Translations under genes and position numbers: made by a program
Assembly: GCA_002929055.1 (NCBI GenBank)
Contig: PERY01000015.1
Coordinates: 1-64,000 of the forward strand
Length of the DNA: 64,000 nucleotides
Source of the DNA: Methylocystis sp.
GTDB lineage: Bacteria; Pseudomonadota; Alphaproteobacteria; Rhizobiales; Beijerinckiaceae
Reading direction: 5' to 3'
Shown here: piece after piece, positions 17,055 to 27,075 of the stretch
Position numbering within the stretch: position 1 is the stretch's first letter
How the letters are laid out: each line of letters begins with the position of its first letter
Notes under the pieces: generated by a model
Databases searched by the model: none
Told to the model about the DNA's origin: nothing
Seen by the model: the letters and a program-made list of their open reading frames with translations, nothing else

Positions 17055-17498
17055 TGCACCGCCCGCGCCTGTCGTGCCCCTCATTGAAACAAGCGCGTCT
17101 GGCGAGCCCGTCCCCGGTGTTAACAGCAGAGCGCGTGCCACTGCGCGCGAGAATTAACCCTTTCTCAATGCTTGCCTTGCCGCAAAGCCTCGCCTGTGGC
17201 ACTTTTTCACTCGCTGACAGACCTGTGGGGGAGACGCTCCGCTCCTTCTACACGGCCACTGCAAGCATATGTTTTAGAAAAGCAATCCTAGAGCCGAGCC
17301 CGTTGACAAAACGGGAAATGGATATGAGCGGGAACGTTTGCTCCGGCGTTCCCGTTCGCTCCTTTCCGGCCCCGCCTCTTCGGCATTCCCCTCTTTGAAG
17401 CGTTCGAGACGCTGCCGCCGCCCGCCCGGCGCTTGCGCCATTTCGGGACGATGAGCCCATATGCGTTAGATTAAGGGTCAGGTAGCGAAGGGGACCAC

Positions 17499-18266
17499 TT
17501 GGACAGGGATCATCAACCGATCGTCAATCTGCCCGGCGTGATCACGGCGCTTCTGGCGCTCATGGCCGCGATCCAGTTCGTTTCGTCCTATGGACCGCAG
17601 GATTTGAACGTGGCGCTCGTCGACGCTTTCGCCTTCATCCCGGTTCGCTTGAGCTTCCTCCTGGCGCCCCAGACGGTAGTCGACGCTCTTTCGGCTCACG
17701 ACGGCGACGACCAGCAAAGCCTCGCCATCGCGCTGAGCGCCGGACAGTGGGTCTATTTCACGCCCCTCACCTACGCATTCCTTCACGGCGGCTGGACGCA
17801 TCTGGCCATCAACGGCCTGACCCTCGCGGCTTTCGGTGCGCCTGTCGCGCGGCGGCTCCGGAACGGATGGTTCCTCCTGTTTCTTGCAGGCTGCGCCGTG
17901 GCCGGCGCCGCGCTGCATTTCATTATTCATCCGCTGGACGCGACGCCCGTTGTCGGCGCATCCGCAGCAATTGCTGGAACCATGGCCGCGATCGTGCGTT
18001 TCGCCTTTACCCCCGGCTCGCGGCTGGGAGGCGTCGACGCAACTGACGAGGGTGAGGCGCGGGCGACTTCCCTCTCGCATTTGAAAGAGAACAGACAGGC
18101 GATGTTCTTTCTCATCGTCTGGTTCGCCGCAAACTTTCTATTCGGCGCCTTTCCACAGGCGGCGGGCTCATCGGAGGCCATCGCCTGGGAGGCGCATATG
18201 GGAGGCTTTCTGTTCGGTCTTCTGAGCTACGGCGCCTTCGAACATTGGGCGCGGCGCACCGCCTAG
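17499..18266 (+). CDS. rhomboid family intramembrane serine protease (TTG start)
   Basis: FLHGGWTHLAING, VVGASAAIAG (catalytic Ser block), WEAHMGGFLFG (catalytic His). Confidence 0.88.
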   Translation: MDRDHQPIVNLPGVITALLALMAAIQFVSSYGPQDLNVALVDAFAFIPVRLSFLLAPQTVVDALSAHDGDDQQSLAIALSAGQWVYFTPLTYAFLHGGWTHLAINGLTLAAFGAPVARRLRNGWFLLFLAGCAVAGAALHFIIHPLDATPVVGASAAIAGTMAAIVRFAFTPGSRLGGVDATDEGEARATSLSHLKENRQAMFFLIVWFAANFLFGAFPQAAGSSEAIAWEAHMGGFLFGLLSYGAFEHWARRTA

Positions 18267-18340
18267 GGGCGCCTCACTCGTCCAGCCGCAAGCAGAGCCG
18301 CGCGACAAGCGCGCAGCGGGGCGTGAGCGAGGAGGAAGCT

Positions 18341-18772
18341 ATGACCGTCGCAATGATCCTCACTGAAAAAGGCCGCCATGTCGTGACCTCTCCCCCGGAG
18401 ACGACGATGAGAAATGTGGCGGCGGAGCTGATCCGTCACGGGATCGGCGCGCTCGTCGTCGTAGACGACAGGGGAGAAGTTCTCGGGGTCATCTCCGAGC
18501 GCGACGTTGTGTCGGCGATCGCCACAGGCGGCGCGGACGCGCTCGACCAGCCGGTGAGCGATCATATGCAGACCAATCCGGCGACAGCGTATGAGAACGA
18601 CACCGTCGACTCCACGATGCAGACCATGACGATCGAGCGTCGCCGCCATCTGCCCGTGCTGCGCGAGGGACGGCTCTGCGGCCTCGTCTCGATCGGAGAC
18701 GTGGTGAAGCACCGCATCCGAGTCATCGAGGAGGAACACCGATCCATGCGCGAATATATCGCGCAGGCATGA
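18341..18772 (+). CDS. CBS-domain pair protein
   Basis: GIGALVVVDDRGEVLGVISERDVV and RRHLPVLREGRLCGLVSIGDVV; GGAGGA RBS. Confidence 0.9.
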   Translation: MTVAMILTEKGRHVVTSPPETTMRNVAAELIRHGIGALVVVDDRGEVLGVISERDVVSAIATGGADALDQPVSDHMQTNPATAYENDTVDSTMQTMTIERRRHLPVLREGRLCGLVSIGDVVKHRIRVIEEEHRSMREYIAQA

Positions 18773-18776
18773 GCCT

Positions 18777-19781
18777 TCAGGCGTTCGCGCCGGGGATCGG
18801 GATGTGCGCGAAGATGTTGGGCAGCGCCCGCTTCGCTGCGGCCCGCCCGACGTTGATGAGTTGATCCGCCTTGTGGAAGTCGAACATGCCGATGTCTTCC
18901 ATCCGCGCCGTGATGGTGGCGTCCGGCGGGTCGCCGGCGAGGCGCGAGCGCAGGATGCGGTCTTGGATGATGTTGAACGCGTCGATCATCGCGGTTGCGA
19001 CATTCGGCGCGTCACTCGCCTGACGGTCGAAATAGCGCGGCAGGATACGGTCGACGAAGGAGATGTCCGGCTTCTCGCCGAAGGGGCCGGCCTCCGCGGC
19101 CTTTTTCGCTGCGGCGGGATCGTCCCGAATGACGCGCGCGCGATACATCGTGTCGGCGGTGACGTTCACGGCAATGACAAACTCGGCGCCCAGCGCACGG
19201 CAGACCGTCACTGGCACCGGATTGACGAGCGCGCCGTCGAAGAGCCAGCGGTCGCCGATTCTCACGGGTTCAAAAATGCCCGGCAGAGCGTATGACGCGC
19301 GTATGCCCTGCGCGAGGTCGCCGCGTTGCAGCCAGACTTCGTGGCCGGTGCCGACTTCCGTCGCAACCGCTGCAAAGGGGATCGGCAAATCCTCGATCTT
19401 GAACCCCTCCAGCTCCTTCTCTAGCGACGCCTTGAGCCGCTCGCCGGTGATGAGGCTGGCACCGGAAAAGGAGAGATCCATGAGCGTGAAAACGCGGCGG
19501 CGCGTCAGCGACCGCGCGAAGGCCTCGATCTGGTCGAGCCGCCCTGCCGCGTAACAGCCGCCGACGACGGCGCCGATCGAGGTGCCGGCGATAATGTCGG
19601 GATAAATGCCCTGCTCCGCCAGCTCCCGCAGCACGCCGATATGCGACCAGCCGCGCGCCGCGCCAGCGCCGAGCGCCAGACCAATGAGCGGCTGCCCGCG
19701 CGATCGGCGCGGCGCATCCCCGCCGTCGTTGCGCACCGCCGGCGGCGGCGCTGCGGGCGTATTCGTTTCATTAGCGCTCAT
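18777..19781 (-). CDS. patatin-like phospholipase (RssA-like)
   Basis: LALGAGAARGWSHIGVL, AGTSIGAVVGG (GxSxG), LFDGALVNPVPV (DGA). Confidence 0.9.
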   Translation of the reverse strand: MSANETNTPAAPPPAVRNDGGDAPRRSRGQPLIGLALGAGAARGWSHIGVLRELAEQGIYPDIIAGTSIGAVVGGCYAAGRLDQIEAFARSLTRRRVFTLMDLSFSGASLITGERLKASLEKELEGFKIEDLPIPFAAVATEVGTGHEVWLQRGDLAQGIRASYALPGIFEPVRIGDRWLFDGALVNPVPVTVCRALGAEFVIAVNVTADTMYRARVIRDDPAAAKKAAEAGPFGEKPDISFVDRILPRYFDRQASDAPNVATAMIDAFNIIQDRILRSRLAGDPPDATITARMEDIGMFDFHKADQLINVGRAAAKRALPNIFAHIPIPGANA

Positions 19782-19914
19782 CTGTTCTCGCGACTCGCTG
19801 GTCACAGAAGAGTCATAACGTCGTAGTAGCGATAACATCGCATTATTTCCTGCTCAGTCGTCTCACTACCCATAGTTTTGCTTTTTATATGGGAGCGAGG
19901 CTGCGCTCGGAAAA

Positions 19915-19939
19915 TGTCCAGAAGGTTAACCTTCGGACA
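19915..19939 (-). terminator. long dyad TGTCC(a)GAAGGTT/AACCTTCGGACA downstream of hisI; possible weak terminator
   Basis: 12-bp arms with one bulge; read on the minus strand it is followed by TTTTCC. Confidence 0.4.
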
Positions 19940-19985
19940 TACTGCGACGCTTGCCTGCCATTCAGTTTGCTTGGTGAGAGCGGGG

Positions 19986-20372
19986 CTAGCCCTCGAACAC
20001 CAGCCGCCGCGCGCCGCCCTCGGTCACGAGCTTGCGGTAGAAGCAGGATTTTCGGCCCGTGTGGCAGGCCTTGCCGTCGCCGCCGGGCTCGACCGTCAGC
20101 ATCAGCGCGTCCTGGTCGCAATCGACGGAGAGCGCCAGCACCTTCTGCACCTGGCCCGAGGTGTCGCCCTTGCGCCAGAGCTCGCCCCGCGAGCGCGACC
20201 AGTAATGCGCGACTCCCGTCTCGATCGTCTTGTCCAGCGCAAGCTGGTTCATATAGGCGACCATGAGGATTTCGCGCGTTCCGGCCTCCACCGTGATGCA
20301 CACGATGAGGCCGTTCGCGTCGAAGCGGGGGGTGAAGTCCGCCCCCTCCTCCAGCTCTTTCGCGCCCGCCAT
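19986..20372 (-). CDS. hisI: phosphoribosyl-AMP cyclohydrolase
   Basis: [23 protein letters not shown] and [14 protein letters not shown] overlaps the folE TGA. Confidence 0.95.
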   Translation of the reverse strand: MAGAKELEEGADFTPRFDANGLIVCITVEAGTREILMVAYMNQLALDKTIETGVAHYWSRSRGELWRKGDTSGQVQKVLALSVDCDQDALMLTVEPGGDGKACHTGRKSCFYRKLVTEGGARRLVFEG

Positions 20373-21109
20373 CAGCGGGCGCCGCGCAGCAGCGTGTAGA
20401 AATGCGCCTGCTGCGCCGGATCGTCCCGGAAGACGCCGGAGAACTGCACGGTGACGGTGGACGAGCCCTGCTTGAGCACGCCGCGCATCGACATGCACAT
20501 ATGCTCGGCCTCGATCAGCACGGCGACGCCGCGCGGCTTGAGGTGCTTCTCGATCTCGCCGGCGATCTGCGCCGTCATCGCCTCCTGCGTCTGCAGGCGC
20601 TTGGCGAAGACGTCGACGAGCCGCGCAAGCTTGGAGAGGCCGACCACGCCGCCGGTCGGATAATAGGCGATGTGGGCCTTGCCGACGAAGGGCACGACAT
20701 GGTGCTCGCAATGCGAGGTGAAGGGGATGTCGCGCACCAGCACGAGATCGTCATAGCCCTCGACCTCCTCGAAGACGCGGGCGAGAACCTCGTCCGGGCT
20801 CTCGGTATAGCCCTTGAAGAATTCCTCATAGGCCTTCACGACGCGGCGGGGCGTCTCGAGCAGCCCCTCGCGGGTCGGATCGTCGCCGGCCCAGCGCAGC
20901 AGGGTGCGGACAGCCGCCTCTGCCTCCTCGCGGGAGGGGCGCTCGGGCGGCGTTCTGGCCGGCTCGGGAACGGCGGGGCGAGGAGTGGCGGTTGTGGAAT
21001 CCAGCACGGCGTCGCTGGCGTCTTCTTCGAAACCGGGGCGAGCAGGAAAGGTCTTAACCACGTCGTCCAAGTGGCGCCTCCTCAAACAAACGCGTCGCAA
21101 AAGCCGCAA
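20372..21109 (-). CDS. folE: GTP cyclohydrolase I (true start may be TTG near 21070)
   Basis: [25 protein letters not shown] and [12 protein letters not shown]. Confidence 0.95.
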   Translation of the reverse strand: MRLLRRVCLRRRHLDDVVKTFPARPGFEEDASDAVLDSTTATPRPAVPEPARTPPERPSREEAEAAVRTLLRWAGDDPTREGLLETPRRVVKAYEEFFKGYTESPDEVLARVFEEVEGYDDLVLVRDIPFTSHCEHHVVPFVGKAHIAYYPTGGVVGLSKLARLVDVFAKRLQTQEAMTAQIAGEIEKHLKPRGVAVLIEAEHMCMSMRGVLKQGSSTVTVQFSGVFRDDPAQQAHFYTLLRGAR

Positions 21110-21328
21110 CGCTGAACCCCCATACGCTCAAGACGCATGGGCCATAACCTCAAATTTCGCCCATCTGCCGACGGAAACCGCGAGAATTCGAGACGTCGCG
21201 CGAGCCATGCAAGAAATGCGGCGCCTCGGCGTTGCGCCAAGGACTTACGCTTTCGCGGGAGCCCTCGGGGTTCTATATAGAGGCGAGCGGGAGCGAAGGT
21301 AAGCCCCGCGCAAAGATCACGTTGTTGG

Positions 21329-21376
21329 AGTGCGCCTCATGCTAAAAACCGGTTCCCACTTTTTCGCGGCGCACTC
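21329..21376. repeat. interspersed element GAGTGCGCC-...AAAACCGGTTCCCACTTTTT...-GGCGCACTC
   Basis: 9-bp perfect terminal inverted repeats around an AACCGGTTCCCACTTTTTCG core that I recognise from Rhizobiales intergenic repeats. Confidence 0.65.
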
Positions 21377-21390
21377 TTGCCTGCGCTGAC

Positions 21391-21816
21391 ATGCTCGACA
21401 AGGTCTATAACGCCCGCATCCTGGAGCTTGCCGGAAACATCCCCCGCCTCGGCCGGCTGGAAACGCCGGACGCCAGCGCCAAGGGCTATTCCAAGCTCTG
21501 CGGCTCGACGATCACCGTCGATCTCAACCTGCGGGACGGGAAGGTCGCGGATTACGCGCATGAGCTGAAAGCCTGCGCGCTGGGCCAGGCCTCCGCCTCC
21601 ATCATGGCCCGCAATGTAGTGGGCTCCACCCCGGAAGAGCTGCGCGCGGCCCGCGAGGCGCTGCGCAAGATGCTGAAGGAAAACGCCCCGCCCCCGGACG
21701 GCAAATGGGCCGACCTCGCCGTGCTGGAGCCGGTGCGGGATTACAAGGCCCGGCATGGCTCGACCATGCTGGCGTTCGATGCGGTGGTGGAGGCGCTGGA
21801 GAAAGCGGAGGGGTAA
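21391..21816 (+). CDS. iron-sulfur cluster assembly scaffold (IscU/NifU-like)
   Basis: KGYSKLCGSTITVDLNL and ACALGQASASIM. Confidence 0.85.
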   Translation: MLDKVYNARILELAGNIPRLGRLETPDASAKGYSKLCGSTITVDLNLRDGKVADYAHELKACALGQASASIMARNVVGSTPEELRAAREALRKMLKENAPPPDGKWADLAVLEPVRDYKARHGSTMLAFDAVVEALEKAEG

Positions 21817-21854
21817 CGAAACCTCTTCCCACTTCCCGCGTCCTTCAAAGCGCC

Positions 21855-22091
21855 TTATGCCAGGGGTGCGCCCGAGCAGCATCCGGCTGCGCTGCCTTGC
21901 TCTTTCACCTCCTGAATTGGCGGGCATGGCACGTCGCCGTAAGAGCAGAAGACGCAACAGTCCCCAGCCTTGGGCTTGAGTAACGCGCCGCAGCTCCTGC
22001 ACTCGTAGAAGAACTGGCAGGCGTCCGTTGGCATGGTTTCAGCGGTTTGATGGCCGCAGGATGGGCAGGTTATCGTCGAGACGAGCTGCAC
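21855..22091 (-). CDS. GDCCVxC-domain protein (mer-associated)
   Basis: CPSCGHQTAETMPTDACQFFYECRSCGALLKPKAGDCCVFCSYGDVPCPP. Confidence 0.9.
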   Translation of the reverse strand: MQLVSTITCPSCGHQTAETMPTDACQFFYECRSCGALLKPKAGDCCVFCSYGDVPCPPIQEVKEQGSAAGCCSGAPLA

Positions 22092-22511
22092 TCAGCGCCC
22101 CTTGAAAAATTTGATGAGCATGGGGTCGATGTAGCTCCAGCTCGCCGCCAGAACCACGATGAGCGAGACGCACAGGAGCAGCCCGAGCGTTGCGCGTGAT
22201 CGCTGCGGCGTCGCACACGCGGTACCTGAAGCGCATGGAGTCGGACGTTTCCACCACCATGCACCCCATCCTCCGACAATGGCCGACGCGCTGACCGCCA
22301 GAAGCGGCACGCGCCATTCGGCGACTATCTCGAGGCCACCGAGAACGCCCGCGCCCGCACCGAGCGCCGCGAGGCCGAGCGGAATGATGCAGCACGATGA
22401 CGCGACGACCGCGCCGAGACCAGCGACGAGCCCCAGCGCTGCGAACCATGTCGGCGCGGCAGGAGAAATAACAGGTGTCGTAGACTGTCGAGCGAAGTCA
22501 TTGGCAGCCAT
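22092..22511 (-). CDS. merT: mercuric ion transporter MerT
   Basis: Three TMs with the paired Cys motif SSCCIIPL and a second Cys pair (CASGTAC). Confidence 0.85.
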   Translation of the reverse strand: MAANDFARQSTTPVISPAAPTWFAALGLVAGLGAVVASSCCIIPLGLAALGAGAGVLGGLEIVAEWRVPLLAVSASAIVGGWGAWWWKRPTPCASGTACATPQRSRATLGLLLCVSLIVVLAASWSYIDPMLIKFFKGR

Positions 22512-22533
22512 GGCTCGTCCTTCCTTGATGGTT

Positions 22534-22570
22534 GGGCTATCCTGCGCCCTGTAGTGCCTACGGGTGCAAG
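22534..22570 (-). promoter_or_regulatory. MerR-type operator/promoter between merT and merR
   Basis: Minus strand TTGCAC-CCGTAGGCACTACAGGG-...AGGATA: dyad inside an extended (19-20 bp) spacer. Confidence 0.6.
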
Positions 22571-22581
22571 AGAAAAAATCC

Positions 22582-22986
22582 ATGCAACTGACGATTGGCA
22601 GGCTCGCGGCGGCGGCGGGCGTCAACCTTGAAACCGTGCGCTACTACGAGCGCATCGGCCTCATGCCGCCGCCTGCTCGAACCGCAAGCGGACATCGAGC
22701 CTACGAAGCCGTGCACATTCGACGACTCGCCTTTATCCGCCGCGCACGCGAACTTGGATTCAGCATCGAGCAAATCCGCACACTGTTGGCGCTCGCCGAC
22801 CCAACTCGCGCGACCTGCGCCGAGGTGCGAGAGATTGCGCAAGCGCATCTCGATGAAGTTCGGGCGAAGCTCGCCGACCTCACCAGGCTTGAGCGCATTC
22901 TTGGCGCGACCGTCGCCCGTTGCTCTGGAGATCTTGCCCCGTCTTGTCCCGTACTCGACATGTTGGGGACGACAGAACGTAAATGA
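22582..22986 (+). CDS. merR: MerR-family heavy-metal responsive regulator
   Basis: [39 protein letters not shown]; Cys at the metal-binding positions ([18 protein letters not shown]). Confidence 0.88.
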   Translation: MQLTIGRLAAAAGVNLETVRYYERIGLMPPPARTASGHRAYEAVHIRRLAFIRRARELGFSIEQIRTLLALADPTRATCAEVREIAQAHLDEVRAKLADLTRLERILGATVARCSGDLAPSCPVLDMLGTTERK

Positions 22987-23138
22987 TTGGGCGAAGACTT
23001 CTAACGCGCTGCGGTCCTCGAACCCCCTGGCGCCTCGCGCCGGACGGCCGGGGCTGCGGCGTTGGCCCCACCCACCCCTCGAGGGGGCGGGTGAAGCTCG
23101 CCCCTCCCGCCCCGGCGCCCTTCCGCCTATGCTGCGGC

Positions 23139-23648
23139 ATGTCCTCCCCTCCGATTCGCATCCTCGGCGTCGACCCCGGCCTCCGGAACACCGGCTGGGG
23201 CGTGATCGACACGCAGGGCTCGCGGCTGTCCTTCGTCGCCTGCGGGCGGGTGCAGTCGGACAGCGCGCTCGACATGGGCAACCGGCTGCGCCAGCTTCAC
23301 GAGGGGCTGATGCAGGTCATCGCCGATTACGCGCCCCATGAGGCGGCAGTGGAGGAGACCTTCGTCAACCGCGACCCGCAATCGACGCTCAAGCTCGGAC
23401 AGGCGCGCGGCGTGGCGCTGATGGCGCCGGCGCTGGCCGGGCTGGAGATCGCCGAATACGCCGCCAATCTCGTGAAGAAGACCGTGGTTGGCGCCGGCCA
23501 CGCCGAGAAGACGCAGATCCAGATGATGGTGCGCGTGCTGCTGCCTGCGAGCGCCGCGACGAGCGCCGACGCCGCCGACGCGCTGGCCGTCGCCATCTGC
23601 CACGCGCAGCATCGCGGCGCGCGGGCGCTGAAGGCCAGCGTAGGTTGA
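23139..23648 (+). CDS. ruvC: crossover junction endodeoxyribonuclease RuvC
   Basis: [40 protein letters not shown]. Confidence 0.96.
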   Translation: MSSPPIRILGVDPGLRNTGWGVIDTQGSRLSFVACGRVQSDSALDMGNRLRQLHEGLMQVIADYAPHEAAVEETFVNRDPQSTLKLGQARGVALMAPALAGLEIAEYAANLVKKTVVGAGHAEKTQIQMMVRVLLPASAATSADAADALAVAICHAQHRGARALKASVG

Positions 23649-23649
23649 G

Positions 23650-24534
23650 ATGCTTTTTTTTGTCCCTTTCTTAAAGCCAGAAACGACGTGGAAGAAATAT
23701 TTAATAAAGCCGCATTCACTTATTTTGGAGGGCAGAGAGTTCCGTGTTCGCGACCTCCTGCATCTCGTGGGCTTTGAAACCGAGATTTCCCAAGAAACAG
23801 AAGCCGATGATGTGCTTCGCCTCCTCGAACAATTCTCGGTCTGGACCGCACTGAATGGAGAGCCTGCGCTGGTAATTTTAAACGGGCCGCTGCAAAAGAC
23901 GGAATTGCACGTATTCAACGCAGACAAACCAACAATCTACGAAGGAGAAGCCGAAATATCCCCTTTTGCAGCAAATGCAAAGGCAGCGATGCATTCTGAG
24001 TGGCTAAGAAGCTTTCCGGCTCGAGACGAAAAGCTTCGGAAAATCGGCACAGCACTTTCCGGTAAGCCGAACTTTGGTCGCCTTGCCCACTCACTGCTTC
24101 GTGCGAGTTTGGCGAGCGACCCCGAGACGTCGTTTGTGATTTTGTTTGGCGGTTTGGAAGCGTTCTGCGAGCGTCGCCAGCGACCTGAAAGTGCGCAAAT
24201 CGCGATCACCCAATTGCTTCAATGCGCACAGAAATTCGAACATGCCGTGCCAAAAAAAGAACTTGATGGAATCAAGACCTCCATCGAGAACGCACGATAC
24301 GTGTCCACTCGTACTCTCGTACACGAGGCTTTGGAGGACATCGAAGGGACATCCGCATTTGGTCTGGGAAAACCCTTTGGGGGCGACGAATTGTATTCTC
24401 TCAGGAACGACCTGGTTCATAGAAACAAAAAAATTTCGGTTATGGAATCGGAACGTCTCCTTTTGACCGTCCGAAAGGTGCTTGAGCGTCAGATATTGCT
24501 CAGCAATGACAATTGCGCGGGATCAGGCGAATGA
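23650..24534 (+). CDS. HEPN-motif protein of unknown function inserted between ruvC and ruvA
   Basis: Lower-GC ORF with C-terminal [15 protein letters not shown] (R-x4-H HEPN motif). Starts 1 nt after the ruvC stop and overlaps the ruvA ATG (ATGA). Confidence 0.65.
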   Translation: MLFFVPFLKPETTWKKYLIKPHSLILEGREFRVRDLLHLVGFETEISQETEADDVLRLLEQFSVWTALNGEPALVILNGPLQKTELHVFNADKPTIYEGEAEISPFAANAKAAMHSEWLRSFPARDEKLRKIGTALSGKPNFGRLAHSLLRASLASDPETSFVILFGGLEAFCERRQRPESAQIAITQLLQCAQKFEHAVPKKELDGIKTSIENARYVSTRTLVHEALEDIEGTSAFGLGKPFGGDELYSLRNDLVHRNKKISVMESERLLLTVRKVLERQILLSNDNCAGSGE

Positions 24535-25148
24535 TCGGCAAACTCAAGGGCCTCATCGACAGTTACGGCGAGGATTACGTCATCCTCGACGTCAATGGCG
24601 TCGGCTATGTCGTGCATTGCTCCGGCCGCACGCTGCAGAAGCTGCCGCGCCACGGCGAAGCCTCGGCGCTCGCCATCGAGACGCAGGTGCGCGAGGACTC
24701 CATCAAGCTCTTCGGCTTTTCGAGCGAGGCGGAGCGCGACTGGTTCCGCCTGCTGCAGACGGTTCAGGGCGTCGGCGCCAAGGTCGCGCTCGGCATTTTG
24801 ACGATCCTCTCGGCGTCCGAACTCGCCACCGCCATCGCCACGCAGGACAAGGCGATGGTGGCGCGCGCCTCGGGCGTCGGGCCGAAACTCGCCGCCCGCA
24901 TCGTCGCGGAGCTGAAGGACAAGGCGCCCGCCTTCGGCCCGGTGGACCCGGTCGTGGCCAAGCTCGCTGGCGAGGACGAAGAGGCGAGCGCTCCCTCCGC
25001 CGTGCGCGACGCCATCTCCGCGCTCGTCAATCTCGGCTACGGGCGCCCGCAGGCCGCGGCGGCGGTCGCCGCCAGCGTCAGGAAGCTCGGCGAAGGCGCG
25101 GAGACCGGCGCGCTGATCCGGCAGGGGCTGAAAGAGCTGGCCGCCTGA
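24531..25148 (+). CDS. ruvA: Holliday junction branch migration protein RuvA
   Basis: [47 protein letters not shown]. Confidence 0.96.
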   Translation: MIGKLKGLIDSYGEDYVILDVNGVGYVVHCSGRTLQKLPRHGEASALAIETQVREDSIKLFGFSSEAERDWFRLLQTVQGVGAKVALGILTILSASELATAIATQDKAMVARASGVGPKLAARIVAELKDKAPAFGPVDPVVAKLAGEDEEASAPSAVRDAISALVNLGYGRPQAAAAVAASVRKLGEGAETGALIRQGLKELAA

Positions 25149-25216
25149 AACGGTAACGCATTCCTCACCTTCCGAGCCTATGCTTCGCCAAACACGGCAT
25201 TCTCACAGAGGCTCGC

Positions 25217-25789
25217 ATGAGCTTGTCTTTTGGCGGCGGCCCTTCGTCAGTTTTCGGCTTCATCGCGAAAAGGATCCGGCAGGATCTGCAGTTTTCGCGC
25301 ATCTTTCTCGTCGATCTCGCCGCATCCGCCGCCTATGCCGCGACGACGCTGCTGCTTTTGAGCCTCGCGCATCCGGGCGAAGAGGGCGCCCGCGCGCTCA
25401 TCCTTGCGGCGGCGGGCTGGGCGCTGTTCTGCGGGCTGAAGATCGCGCTCGTAGTCTATCTCGAAAAGCGCGGCGGCGACGCCCGGCAGTTCGTGGGCTC
25501 CGAGACGCTGGTGATGAGCGGCGTCTACGCCTGGTCGCGCAACCCTGTCTATGTGATGTCGCTGGCCCAGAGCCTGTGCTGGTCCCTCGGCCTCGTCGGG
25601 CTCGGGCTCGGCGGCCATCCCTACGCACTGCTCGCCTATGTCGCCGCACCCGCCCTGCTCTACGGCCACTGGTGGGGCATGGACCATCTCATCGTGCCGA
25701 ATGAGGAAGCGGCGCTGCGCGCGAAACACCCGGAGGCATTCGCGGCCTATTGCGCCAGGGTGAACCGCTGGTTCGGCCCGAGGGCCTGA
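25217..25789 (+). CDS. isoprenylcysteine/phospholipid methyltransferase-family membrane protein
   Basis: Multi-TM; GVYAWSRNPVYVMSLAQSL and NEEAALRAKHPEAFAAYCARVNRW. Confidence 0.75.
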   Translation: MSLSFGGGPSSVFGFIAKRIRQDLQFSRIFLVDLAASAAYAATTLLLLSLAHPGEEGARALILAAAGWALFCGLKIALVVYLEKRGGDARQFVGSETLVMSGVYAWSRNPVYVMSLAQSLCWSLGLVGLGLGGHPYALLAYVAAPALLYGHWWGMDHLIVPNEEAALRAKHPEAFAAYCARVNRWFGPRA

Positions 25790-25991
25790 GCCTGCTCGAC
25801 GTGGACGTTGACGCGCTTCATGCGGATTTCTGAAAACTCAGGGCGCCCCGTTTCCGGATGCGATTCCGGCGCGCCAGCGCCGTTTTGATCTCATCTAAAA
25901 CCACGGTACACAGTCTCGAGCGCCCGATTCGTGTGGGAGCGCACCCGGCGAAACCGATCCGCCCAAGCGCTCCAGCAACCCTGGAGCCTAG

Positions 25992-27026
25992 TTGACCGCC
26001 CCCCGCCTCGTAAGCCCCGAACAGCGCGACGACGACACGGATTCGAGCCTGCGTCCGCTCATCCTCGCCGACTTCACCGGCCAGGAGGCGGCGCGCGCCA
26101 ATCTCAAGGTCTTCATCGAGGCGGCGAAAACGCGCGGCGACGCGCTGGACCATGTGCTGCTCGTCGGCCCGCCGGGCCTCGGCAAGACGACGCTGGCCCA
26201 GATCGTCGCGCGCGAGATGGGCGTGAACTTCCGCTCGACCTCCGGCCCGGTCATCGCCAAGGCCGGCGACCTCGCCGCGCAGCTCACCAATCTCGAGCCG
26301 CGCGACGTGCTCTTCATCGACGAAATCCACCGACTCAATCCGGCGGTGGAGGAAATTCTCTATCCCGCAATGGAAGACTTCCAGCTCGATTTGATCATCG
26401 GCGAAGGCCCCGCCGCGCGCTCGGTGAAGATCGATCTCGCCAAATTCACGCTCGTCGGGGCAACGACGCGTGCGGGCCTGCTGACAACGCCGCTGCGCGA
26501 CCGCTTCGGCATTCCGGTGCGGCTGAATTTCTACACCCCGCAGGAGCTGGAGCTCATCGTCAAGCGCGGCGCCCGCGTGCTCGGCATCGGCATGAACGAC
26601 GAAGGCGCGCGCGAAATCGCCCGCCGTTCGCGCGGCACGCCCCGCATCGCCGGGCGCCTCTTGCGCCGCGTACGCGATTTCGCTGTGGTGGACGGCGTCG
26701 CGACGATCACGCGCGAGCTTGCGGACAAATCGCTCTCGCTGCTCGAGGTCGACTCCATCGGCCTAGACATCATGGATCGCCGCTATCTCGACATGGTCGC
26801 GGTGAATTTCGGCGGCGGGCCGGTTGGGATCGAAACGATCGCCGCCGCCCTTTCGGAGCCGCGCGACGCCATCGAGGACATTATCGAGCCCTATCTGCTC
26901 CAGCAGGGCTTTTTGCAGCGCACGCCGCGCGGAAGATTGCTGACGCCGAACGCCTTCCGGCATCTGGGGCTGGCGGAGCCGGCGCGGCCCGCAGGTCAGT
27001 TCGGCTTGTTTGAAGAAGGCGAGTAA
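25992..27026 (+). CDS. ruvB: Holliday junction helicase RuvB (TTG start)
   Basis: [48 protein letters not shown]. Confidence 0.97.
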   Translation: MTAPRLVSPEQRDDDTDSSLRPLILADFTGQEAARANLKVFIEAAKTRGDALDHVLLVGPPGLGKTTLAQIVAREMGVNFRSTSGPVIAKAGDLAAQLTNLEPRDVLFIDEIHRLNPAVEEILYPAMEDFQLDLIIGEGPAARSVKIDLAKFTLVGATTRAGLLTTPLRDRFGIPVRLNFYTPQELELIVKRGARVLGIGMNDEGAREIARRSRGTPRIAGRLLRRVRDFAVVDGVATITRELADKSLSLLEVDSIGLDIMDRRYLDMVAVNFGGGPVGIETIAAALSEPRDAIEDIIEPYLLQQGFLQRTPRGRLLTPNAFRHLGLAEPARPAGQFGLFEEGE

Positions 27027-27075
27027 GCACGCCGCCGGTCTTCGAATAGACGCGCGAGCTGGCGCCCGCGATTCC

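Noticed and set aside
25790-25991. Possible gene between the methyltransferase-family gene and ruvB
   Set aside because: Only short reading frames without RBS or recognisable content.
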